A DNA stretch of 64,000 bases. Origin: Thysanoteuthis rhombus (taxonomy: Eukaryota; Mollusca; Cephalopoda; Oegopsida; Thysanoteuthidae). The DNA lies in NCBI GenBank assembly GCA_963457665.1, contig OY735212.1, forward strand, positions 58,270,038 through 58,334,037, written 5' to 3'. Under the pieces are notes generated by a model. It searched no databases. It was not told the origin of the DNA and saw nothing but the letters and a program-made list of their open reading frames with translations. Positions within the stretch are counted from its first letter, which is position 1. Each line of letters starts with the position of its first letter. The position numbers were made by a program, and so were the translations under genes. This document shows positions 54,340-64,000 of the stretch, piece by piece.

Positions 54340-55545
54340 GGATAGTATTTGATAGGACCTATTTTATTCAACTTACGCCTAAAACGAAGTAAAGTCCCAG
54401 AAAATTGGAACACTGAAATCATAACAATGTTACTTAAAAAGGAAACCCAAAAGACCTCAACAACTACAGATCAATAAGTCTATTCAACTGTATCTACAAA
54501 GTTATCACCAATCAAATTACCAAAATGTTAGATAAAAAACAACCACGAGAACAAGCAGGCTTTAGAAGAAGCTACTTGACCATAGATGAATCGACTATAA
54601 GAGAAAGCAGCAAAACATAAAATGCCACTCATGATAGCATTTATAGACTTCAAAAGTAGAAATTCCCAATATTGTTGATGCTATCATACTATAAGGTGTA
54701 GATCCTGTATATGTCAAACTATTGCATTATATATACCATCACAGCAGATCCTTCATTAGGCTAAATAATCAATTTGAGCTCTTTCAGATTGGGTAAGTCG
54801 AGCTGATACAAACTCACTTTACAGCCTGCCTCAAGATGATTTCCTGAAAACTAAACTAAGCCAAGGAATCTGAATAGATGGTGAATACCTAAGTAACCTC
54901 TGATTTCCTGATGAGATCATCCTTTTTGTAGAGAACCTCCAGCACCTCCAACTGATAGATGGATTGAATGAAGATAACAGGTGTTGGACTTGACATGAAC
55001 TTCAGCTAAACAAAGTTCATGTGCAACAAACACTTGGATGGGAAACCTTTGGTGGAGTAAGTTCAACCTTCAAGTACAAGAAAATCCCATTAGCTCTAAA
55101 AAAAATGTTATTCAAACAATGCATCATTGTGATAGTCCCTGACAGAGCAGAAACTTGGAACCTAACCAAGAGATAGACCCACAAACTGAGAACCATGCAC
55201 CGTGCACATGAGAGAATCATGCTCAACTTCACATAAAGACACCACAAGACAGCACAGTATATAAGGGAAAAAACAGGAGCCAGGCATATCATAGAAACCA
55301 TTAAGAAACTCAAATAGCAATGACCTGGTCATCTTGAAAGAATGGTACACAACTGATAGACATCACAACTCATAACATGGATCCTCAGGGATCACATGCA
55401 GAATGAAGCTGGCAGAATATGAGATGGCAAGACGAACTTGACAGGATCAGAAAATACTGGCTCCATGATGCCCTTGATAGAGAAGTATGATGAATCCTGG
55501 GAAAGATCTATGTCCAACAACAGACAATAAAAGACTGATGATGAA
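54340..55545 (+). mobile_element. LINE reverse transcriptase remnant (fingers to C-terminus), degenerate
   Basis: The longest LINE remnant here. In order: PENWNTEIITMLLKK and DLNNYRSISLFNCIYKVITN with QITKMLDKK (54395-54540, fingers), EQAGFRRSYLTIDE (54550-54595). Then, after a decayed part, DGEYLSNL*FPDEIILFVEN (54880-54940), where FPDE stands for the catalytic FADD. VQQTLGWETFGGVSSTFKYK with KIPLALKK (55020-55105), DRAETWNLTKR (55140-55172), LRTMHRAHERIMLNFT (55186-55235), YIREKTGARHIIETIKKLK (55260-55312) and a decayed C-terminus reach GKIYVQ near 55505. The ending TGATGATGAAA is at 55536. The catalytic motif is damaged and stops are frequent. Confidence 0.85.
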
Positions 55546-56440
55546 AAAAAAATGAGCAAAATTTTAAAATAATTTCTTTTTGAAATGTTTATTTAGACAA
55601 GTATACTTATACGTTTTGTCAAACATGAATTATTACATATAAATTTTTATATTCTCAGCAACAAAAGCAGATTTAAAAGTCAAGAGAAAGAAAAATCTCA
55701 TCTTGGTTTTTTAGTCAAAAAATCGTATTTGATAACGTAACTCCAGCATACAATTAATGTCTATTTCTTGCTTTTTTTTCAAGAAAGATTTGAAAAAGTA
55801 TAGTTTTTATCTCATGAAATTTGAGCTGTGTCCATTTAGAACTGGACCAAACATTTTTTGATCAGCGATTCATCAACAAAAGATGATATAGAAAATAGAT
55901 CAAGTAAAAAGAGTAAAGAATCATTGTAAATTTTTGAAAAGCTCTGAACTTCATGGCTCTGAATATTATTCTGTGAAGATTATTCCGTGTAAATACACAG
56001 GGGCAAAATAGACATTGCATTAAACCTTTCCTACAAATCCAACATTCTCACTTGATAACTTTCATGATGCCTTCAACAAATAATAATGACTAGAAGCCAT
56101 TTTACACCTGATTTACAAATTGTACACTTTGGAGATGTTGTGGTTATTCTACTTCAAGGCATCTACTCTTGCTTGCTTCCCAAGAGCTCTTAACTAATGT
56201 AATTTTTCCCAAGGCTCCATAATCCTCTGCATACCCAATGTGTCCCTGAGTCCTCACTGCTTCCAGCTTCCTTACTTTAGGTGACAAAATTTACTTTGTA
56301 TTTCCACCTGTATATAACAATTATTTGAAACTAGTTTCAAAGAGACAATTATGTACTCAATTATTGTTCATTTTTCAAAAAGAGTTTATGACAAGGGGGA
56401 CGCTCGTCTCAGATAAAGCAGGTTTCCAAACACTGGATTT
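55546..56440. other. No recognised feature
   Basis: AT-rich non-coding sequence. Confidence 0.35.
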
Positions 56441-56538
56441 CTTACACACACACTTACACACATACACACAGACACACAGACACACATATATATTTTACAG
56501 TTTTGTTACTGATCAGTTTAACGCTATAGTGTGTGTGT

Positions 56539-56583
<45 letters not shown>
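56441..56583. repeat. Compound (AC)n ... (GT)n(AT)n microsatellite region
   Basis: ACACAC-rich stretch with T and G interruptions (56443-56485), then GTGTGTGTGT (56529-56538) and about 19 AT units to 56580. Confidence 0.9.
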
Positions 56584-56584
<1 letters not shown>

Positions 56585-56591
56585 AAATGCG

Positions 56592-56790
56592 TTGTATTAT
56601 TTGAAAATCTACTTGAAATGACCTCCCATTGTTTCATGGTAAATGACTTACTTGGCCTAGACTGCATAAGTAGAAATAAACAATCGAAGAAAAATGTAGC
56701 TCTTTAATTGTTTATTTCTATTCACGCTATCTGGGCCGATTGACTCATTCTCTTTGTAACAAATAGAGTTTCAAATTGTATAACATTCAT
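56592..56790. mobile_element. Two opposed SINE 3' tails
   Basis: 56592-56700 (TACTTGAAATGACCTCCCAT ... ACTTGGCCTAGACTG ... GTAGAAATAAACAATCG) matches the minus-strand SINE bodies at 22440 and 48870. 56706-56785 (TTTAATTGTTTATTTCTATT ... GGGCCGATTGACTCATT ... AATAGAGTTTCAAATTG) is the same body in inverse orientation. Neither has a tRNA head; together they make a palindrome of about 190 bases. Confidence 0.6.
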
Positions 56791-56887
56791 AAATATTCTG
56801 TTGGATTATATATCAATTTCTCAATATCATTAAACAAGTAACAAAGGGAAATCATTTCAAATATATATATGTATGTATACATGGTAT

Positions 56888-56923
<36 letters not shown>
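56888..56923. repeat. (GT)n microsatellite
   Basis: About 17 GT units. Confidence 0.95.
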
Positions 56924-56925
<2 letters not shown>

Positions 56926-57654
56926 TTCTCTGGCTCTGTTTGTGTGTAGGTGTGCACATAAAGGTATGAGAATTTTTCGGTTAAGAAGGGCAGAGGAGTT
57001 AATTGAGTTATCTATGAATGAAGAGGGCTCAATACAAGGATAAAACATGTGCAAATTGATACAGAAAATTCTATGCTTGTGATGGTTGCACTTGCAGGAA
57101 ACACAAGCCACTATGAAGCACTGAAATTTTTGTGTGTATCCATTTACATATACATATATATATATATACATATACATATGTGTGGAAAAATTAATTTTAA
57201 GGTTAGTGGAAAAAAATTGTCAAATTCTTTGGTTGAATATGTTGGTAGAGAATTGATCCAAAGAAGGTTTTTCTGTGTGATTAGAATTCTTTTAAAGATG
57301 ATATCATTGGTTGGTTCACTTGCAGTCTGAAATTAAAACCAATACAACAGATTTAATACTCACATGGGTGAACATCAATAGAAATGACACAAAGAGCAAG
57401 TCATGTCTGTTGTTATACTTACTGATCCCTCATCGTTAAAAACATTTTTAGGGTAACCTACATAAATAAGCCTTGCTTCAAAAAATAAATATGTAGTGTA
57501 GAATGATAACAATATGCAATACACATAAAACCATGTATAAAATGACAAACTACATGTATGGCATAAACTATGTAAGAAAGGGAATTGGTGTCTGATCAAC
57601 CCTGCTGAGGTGCCTCGTTAATATGACTAATTTATTTTCAAAATCCCAAAACAG
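56924..57654. other. No recognised feature
   Basis: AT-rich; frames at 56857-57330 are largely microsatellite-derived. Confidence 0.35.
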
Positions 57655-57868
57655 TTAAATGGTAAACTAGTGATGATCTCAACAAGAGACAATTTATACA
57701 TTATAATAACTAAGTTTAAAGGAAACTGGGAAAAAAACACTTTGGAAGAATTCATAAATTGCATTGACAGATATTGGGAAATAGGTGACTGAAGTGACTC
57801 AAAAAATCTATTGAAAAGTTTTTTTAGTGTCCAGTGTTTAAAGCTGTAAAGCTTCTAGACTATCATTT
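57655..57868 (+). repeat. Family D repeat, copy 3 (inverted relative to the others)
   Basis: TTATACATTATAATAAC, GAAACTGGGAAAAAAACACT, CATTGACAGATATTGGGAAA, AGTTTTTTTAGTGTCC and TAAAGCTGTAAAGCTTCTAG correspond to 38800-38583 read in reverse. The frame again gives RYWEIGD and, after one stop, SDSKNLLK. Confidence 0.6.
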
Positions 57869-58127
57869 TAAGCTTATGCAATGCTCTTCCAACTTAGGAA
57901 TAGAGCATTCTGGTGGTTGGGGAATTCATGCATGAGTGAATATATCGCCTAAATTCGACCTTACTGACCATCCAGTTCTGTGTTGGGCAGAGATAAGACG
58001 CCAGCCTCTGGGTCTGAAGCAAAAATTTTGATCATACCTCGTGGTAATGGATGGGATAATGGATAGGCTTTAGCCACACTGGAGAGTTGTAATACAACAA
58101 AACAGCTGTCTATGGATGACAATTATC

Positions 58128-58130
<3 letters not shown>
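57869..58130. other. No recognised feature
   Basis: A short stretch with somewhat higher GC (CTGTGTTGGGCAGAGATAAG, ACGCCAGCCTCTGGGTC) and no coding frame. Confidence 0.3.
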
Positions 58131-58490
<360 letters not shown>

Positions 58491-59549
58491 ACATAATTTC
58501 CAGCCTCCTCTCTCTAGGCAGTAAGGACTGATCCAGGGAGGGGGGTAGGGGCTAATATACTCCGTTTGCCCCTCTCCCCGCAGACACCACAATCCAGTAT
58601 TTTGATACCTTTTTGTCGAGAAAAAAAATGCAATTTAATTTTGACTTACCATAAAGGTCCATGAATTTTATTGAGAAAAAACTTCTCTATAGATTAAGTT
58701 TCAACTAATTTAATGCCAAAAAGTGACATTTGATATAATTATTTGATTTTTCCTACTCATTGATTCAGTTTTATTGTTTTCAATTTACTTTGAACTTACA
58801 TATACACATATATTGAACCTCCTTATCCTCCACACACACACACTAAAAACATATTTTTGAGTGATATTTTGATTGTAACTATGGAGAAATTTTGGTGAAG
58901 AAACAAATGAATCTGGATTTTGAATTTTTATAGAAAATTGCTGAAAGTTGAGGACAGAAAAAAGGTTTTTTAAAATCACATGGTACATACTGACAAATTG
59001 AAAATCTTGTGCGCAGTATTGAGCAATTTTTGAAAAATGTTTATTAAATTATCTTGGCATAACAATAGCAAGAGCCCAATATGGTAACTGTTTAGGATTG
59101 TTGTTGATCTGGTATTTCTCCTTGATGGTTTAATGGGCTCATAAAGCAGTATTCTCCATAGAAATGAATCATTACAGAATTTGAATGGAAAGTTTGGGTC
59201 TCCATCTAAATTAATGAACAAGAACAGTTATTACTTATTTGAATATATAAACATTTAATGATGTAGACAAAAGAACGTAGTTGCATGCACATTACATCAA
59301 TAATTATGAATAAATAAAATAAGAACATGTTGAATGAATATAGAAGATGAAATGTGCACACTTAAACATTAGCTTCAAGTTCAAAGCTAAGAAGAGAGGT
59401 TTTCTGTCTTTTGAAGAGATGGGCTCAGTGCGTGTTTGTATATCAACATCAACCTACTTATTGTCAATTTGCATGCGTATTAGCAAGAAAAGAAAGCTCG
59501 AGTCTCTCAGCTAAAAAGGGCTAGTTAACTGAGCTTTTATTTCATTTTA
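58491..59549. other. No recognised feature
   Basis: AT-rich; a G/C-rich patch at 58535-58590 (GGGAGGGGGGTAGGGGCTAA) stands out but has no coding content. Confidence 0.35.
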
Positions 59550-60790
59550 AACTAGCAAGGATACCTGGTGTTGCGTGAGGGAAAATAATTTCTAACATAA
59601 CAACACAGGAAAACAAATTATATTTTATAAAGATTCAATGAAATCCAATACTTGTTTTAGTTGATTATATGTACACAATCCCATTTCAAATCTAGAATTG
59701 TTGTTACATCGTAAATAGGAGGCCCCTACCGAGAAAGTGACAAAGTACCAATGGAAACAAAGGTCATATGGATTGAAAGCACAAAAAAATTTCTTGCAAA
59801 AATTGTGTAATTTAAAATTTTTTCAAATATTTGACTAAGACAGATATTTGCGCATTGGTTTGCCCATGAGTGTGTATGGACCTGCTCAGAGTGTGCGACT
59901 CTTGATATGAAGGAAGAAATATACAAAAGTACTGAAATATCATCAAAAATGCCCACGTGCCAACTAATTTAAACCAGCGTTTTGCACCTTGGTTTGTGTT
60001 GTGTAAGAAGAAATACATTAAAGAACAAAATTCTCTAATGTTTTATCTGATTGCTGGAATAATAGAGCAAAAATATCTTGAAATATTTGTGAATGAAAAA
60101 CATTTGAAATGATACATTAAATAAGTAATTATTAAAACAAAAATCATAAAATGACAATATTGAAAATCATTAAAATTTTATTGGGTTTTGCATATATTAA
60201 TCTATTCAAAGTCTTTTGAAAGATAAATGCCAGAAGTTTTTTTCCAGTTTTTACTTATATCTTATGAAATTTTAGGAAAAATAAGTTGTGTCCTTCACAG
60301 TTATCTCATTTGAAATCATCTTTGATAACCTTGAATGACCTCTGAGGTCAACTTCACGTATCAGAATACCTTTGCCTTGAAATATCAGCCTCTCAGGTAC
60401 AAAATTATGTCTTACCTTTGCTTCAATTGACTAGAAATGATTATAAATGATCTCTGGTGACTGTGAATGACCTCCAAGTTCAATTTCACCTAGCCCATGA
60501 CCCTTGATGTAAATTGGTGTGCCCACATGCCAAATTTCAACTTCATGGGAGGAAATTATAGCTTACATTTGCTCCGATTGGCTAGAAGTGATCACAAATG
60601 ACCTCAGATTGACCTTGAATGACCTTGAGGGTTCAGTTTAGCATCATAATAGCATCATGAATATAGCCTCACTGTAAAACCTTTGTAACATCTCTAAGCT
60701 CTGAAAAGATGTATTGCTATATAAAATTTTAACTTCTTACAAACAAAATTGTAATCTACAAAGTAAAACAGACAGACAGACAGACTGATT
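59550..60790 (+). repeat. Family H element with internal tandem repeat
   Basis: Starts AACTAGCAAGGATACCTGG and TGTTGCGTGAGG, a start type also seen reversed at 29890-29940. Toward the end lie two and a part units of about 130-150 bp (60311-60650), each with CTTGAATGACCTC or GTGAATGACCTC, CAATTTCACxTA, and ATTGxCTAGAAxTGAT. It closes with an ACAGACAGACAGACAGAC tract (60768-60786). The idea that these belong to a single element is inference from order and orientation. No coding frame. Confidence 0.45.
60310..60650. repeat. Diverged tandem repeat, unit about 130-150 bp
   Basis: GAATGACC recurs at 60333, 60465 and 60617, each time followed by similar sequence (TCTGAGGTCAACTTCACGTA / TCCAAGTTCAATTTCACCTA / TTGAGGGTTCAGTTTAGC). 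Confidence 0.65.
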
Positions 60791-63726
60791 TTAAGTTTTA
60801 TGTATATATGTAGATAATTACATATAAGTTTATTTTGAAAGCTTTCTAGTTCTATGTGAAAACTAATGCTTTGCAAAATAACTCATACCACAATAGGAAT
60901 GATGTCTTTTTTGAGAGTGTGTTGTTTCATTTTAAGAAAATTTACTTTGTTTTGAATTGTTTATATGATCTTTTCATTTATTAATTTCTCAAAATCTAAG
61001 TAAATAATACCAGTTTAAAAACACGTTTTTAGATATGTCCACATATCAGTATAAGACACTTTTTGGTTTGTCAGTTGGTTTGCCAGTCAGTCCTAGTTAT
61101 GTCAAACAACAGAAATAGGAAGGGAGGAAGAGATGTGATGTCATTAAAAGATACAACATCAATTCTGATCAATCTTTTAAACTAGCTGCTAATGATATCA
61201 TAATAGAATATCTGCAAAAGATTCACACCAGAGTCAAAAATGGCCAAAAACCGCCAAAAATGGTCATTTACAATTTTTATTAAAAATAATACATGCAGAA
61301 TATCTATATTCATATCGCACTATTTTACAAGTATGAGAATCAATTGGCTCAAAGGAAGTTTCCTTGCTTTTTTTCCTCTTCCTCTTCCTCCTCCTCCTCA
61401 TACTACAAGTACCAAAGATTAAGGATGTCTCGTTGAACTTATGGTTCTTATTCTCTATCAATATGCTTTTACAAGAGTTAATTCCCTTTGCTTGATTCTA
61501 TTTCTCTTTCACAATAGCTTCTTCATTCATTATCCGAGTCAAAGTGAACTTTGCAACATTTTGCGAATATTTTTCAATTCAGTTTATCTCGTTACAATTT
61601 GAATAGGCCGATATTATGTTATTACCAGTGAACGTAACTTCTGATTCACTTGACACAAATATTGTTCTCTATTCCGCACTTTCTTTTTCTTTCCTTCCTT
61701 TGATTCTCTTATTCAAATTTTCTCAAATCTTTGCAGCCTATGTCAAGACAAAATCCTTCACCTTCAATTCTCTCTAGTGAAAATTATCATCTTTGCTTTG
61801 TTTTTCATATAATTTCATTCCTGATCTATACTCAAGTCTTACAAATTGAGCAAAGTTATAAATTTTTCAGATTTAATAAAATCCATTTGCCACGTCGTGA
61901 GTAATACTCCCCTTGGATTTTTTCAAAGCAGAAACTGCTTTCTCTAAAGTATTCATGTCGTAATTGAAAAATTGCCCTCTAACCTTGACTGATCAATATT
62001 CTGGAAGATTCGCAAATCTAAAAGCCTCATGTTATGTTAATGTCAATGCCCTTCTATCCAAATTCCTTTCAACGGTTGATCATACAATAATCGTTAATTT
62101 TGCCATAGAAATCAAATCCATGTTAATTAACCTTAATTGAAATATATAAGCACAAAGATGATATCTTTGGTTAATTTTTACTCATGGGCTGCTTATCTTC
62201 CTGACTGAATTTAATTGGTTAATTAATCAATTATTCAGAATCAATTAACTCATTCATCAATTCACATGCAACAAAGTGCTTGTAAAGATTACCTTGCATA
62301 ATAATTGAATTTCATCAGTAAATCTTTTTACTTATCTTTCTTAAATCATTTGTATTCTTTCTTTCGACCACTTTTCTTTTCCTTTTCAACCTGAATCAAT
62401 TCTGCTTTCTCTCAATTTAGACTGATTGCAATGTCAGTCACTTGAATTGTTTAACCTTTGCTCTGTTTTAATGCAGGTTTTTTTATTTTCATTTTGGTGC
62501 TGTTGTTGGAGTCTGGTGGCTCTGTAAGTTTCCAAATGGCTGATCATTTGGACAGGGAGGCAGGATTCTACTCAGTTTTATCCGTAGGAATAGCAGAATG
62601 CGATCCTCAAACCTAACACATCATCCATATATCAAACATAGATACATAAACCATTTGAAGAAGGAAGTAACATTTAAACCCGGTTAGAAGTCGGCCAATA
62701 AAGGATCTGCACTTCAATGACAAGTTCAGTTCTAACTAACTATGAACAGTTACAAGGTTTTACTCTGGACTTAAGGATTGCAATGAAGAAGTAACTTTAT
62801 TGATACCGATGCAATAAGACTCACGGCCACATCAGTGAATGTTAACAAGACAAGAAGATTAGGTTGTCTTCCATTGATCACATGAGACACGAGTCCTCTA
62901 TTTTCTTTGGAGAAAAATAACATTGTGCAAAGTAACAAAGAAATCCAAACAGAAACTGGAGACTTAAAATCTAATAATTGAAATTCTAAATTTTGAATAA
63001 ACAAAAATTTTAAGTAATGCAGACATTTTTCCTAAGTGATTGAAAAAAAAAAACAAAAAAAAATATTTAGAAAATTTCTAAAAGTTGATGATTAGACAAT
63101 GTAAAGAAGTATAAGCTAAATGTATCAAGTAATTATTTTATGTATAATTGAACTTTTTCCCAAAGAAATGTTGATGAAGTTCTATATTGCTATCTATTGG
63201 TAGACCCTGTCAATATCTTAGGGTGCTGCATCATGGTGTAATATGTACGTAGGTTAATTTGGCCCTGCTTAGAGGACTATAATCCATTGTCTTTTCAAAG
63301 AAAACATTATCAAAATACAAATTTGTATGTCTAACACTTAAAATCTGTGTGTGCATGTGCGTGTATGTCTATATCTCTCTACCTAGACCAATGGTTTCAA
63401 AAGTGGAGTCAATCAAATAATGTTTTTGGCTCTACAACATTGTCTGTTCTGAACATGACATTCAGAATCTTTTGGTTGAGAAACAACATCATCCATAGCA
63501 CAGCTATTGGAATACAACCAGTTTACTAAAACCTGTATTAAATGTTAGTTAAAAACTTGTACTGCACTAGCAGAGGTGACCTGAAACCTCCTCTTTGACT
63601 TTGTTACTATTTTTTCAAAGAGAGGAGGGCACAACTCTTTTCCCAATTTTTTCCACCATAATCATACAGCTCGGGGTATACTCAGATAGTGTTTCTTAAT
63701 GAAGAGTTCTCCACATTCCTTGCACA
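60791..63726. other. No recognised feature
   Basis: Three kilobases without recognisable genes or repeats, except a CCT/CTT-rich tract at 61372-61400. Frames up to 77 codons (62771-63004, minus) have no recognisable product. This is the least repeat-dense part of the window, so unannotated host sequence such as an intron or UTR cannot be excluded. Confidence 0.35.
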
Positions 63727-63797
63727 TACCAATAATCAAACCTAGATCCTTCTGCATATGAGGTAGATGTGCTAATCATTACATCATCCAAGCAAAC
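63727..63797 (-). mobile_element. tRNA-derived SINE head
   Basis: Minus strand: TTGGATGATGTAATGATTAG followed by CACATCTACCTCATATGCAG, then GGATCTAGGTTTGATTATTG. The A-box (TGGATGATGTAATGATTAGCA) and B-box (GGTTTGATT) have tRNA spacing; the wording CTACCTCATATGCAGAAG is typical of an anticodon arm. Degenerate ends argue against a functional tRNA. Confidence 0.65.
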
Positions 63798-64000
63798 CAA
63801 ATATTAGAATTCAAATAAATGTAATCCATCTCGAATAAATATAGTCTTTAAAGCTCAAAAACTGCTTATTATTGTTGTTTATTAATTACTGTCTAAAAAT
63901 TAAATGCTAAAAATTGGGGTCTGCCAGAATATTTCTTTTATAGAAGAGGTTCTTGAGTTTTCAAAGTTTTAAGAACCATTGATGTAGACTGATAAATAGG
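63798..64000. other. No recognised feature
   Basis: AT-rich sequence to the window end. Confidence 0.3.

Noticed and set aside
56857-57177. 106-codon minus-strand frame
   Set aside because: Largely (GT)n and TATACATA repeats read as THTHTH and IYIYIY; no independent coding evidence.
62771-63004. A 77-codon minus frame with a hydrophobic stretch
   Set aside because: It looks a little like a membrane peptide (LLVLLTFTDVAVSLIASVSI), but has no supporting homology, codon signal or neighbour, so it is not called.

Overview
The window looks like intergenic or intronic DNA from an invertebrate animal. It is strongly AT-rich and full of dinucleotide and tetranucleotide microsatellites. It holds fragments of several non-LTR retrotransposon lineages, tRNA-derived SINEs, DNA-transposon remnants (hAT, Tc1, mariner and pogo-like) and many copies of short non-autonomous repeats. 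I found no host protein-coding gene, no exon chain, no rRNA and no functional tRNA gene. A mollusc (possibly cephalopod) or a similar lophotrochozoan would fit the composition and the TTAGGG-type simple repeats, but this is inference and the species cannot be fixed from the sequence alone.

Layout. 0-8 kb: copies of a roughly 450 bp repeat (called family A here), LINE 3' fragments in both orientations including one with a restriction-like-endonuclease type C-terminus, and a CR1-like reverse transcriptase tail. 8-17 kb: little that is recognisable apart from a second repeat (family B), one LINE tail with an expanded CAT/CAG tract, and a long palindrome at 14.9-15.4 kb made of two head-to-head SINE-like units inside a 15 bp direct repeat. 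17-20.4 kb: a degenerate, many-frame stretch of possible coding origin. 20-33 kb: families A, B and G, tRNA-SINE copies, LINE remnants with a visible FADD motif, and large (AT)n, (AC)n and (GATA)n arrays. 33.4-36.1 kb: a decayed hAT transposase followed at once by a decayed Tc1-like transposase. 38-43.3 kb: long (AT)n, a pogo/DDE-type remnant and degenerate CCCTAA arrays inside an apparent inverted-repeat element. 44.6-48 kb: a cluster of four LINE 3' ends. 48-53 kb: SINE, families A and B, a foldback element with terminal inverted repeats near 70-110 bp, and an internally deleted mariner. 54.3-55.5 kb: the longest LINE remnant. 56-64 kb: microsatellites, opposed SINE tails, a 230 bp (AT)n array, a tandem-repeat-bearing element and one last tRNA-SINE.

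Nothing here works together as a pathway. The window is best read as layers of dead or non-autonomous mobile elements, some nested in others. The points most worth following up are the unnamed short families A, B and D, the palindromic SINE pair, the foldback element and the CCCTAA-bearing element. Family letters A-H are local labels, not database names. Every boundary was read by eye and may be off by tens of bases.
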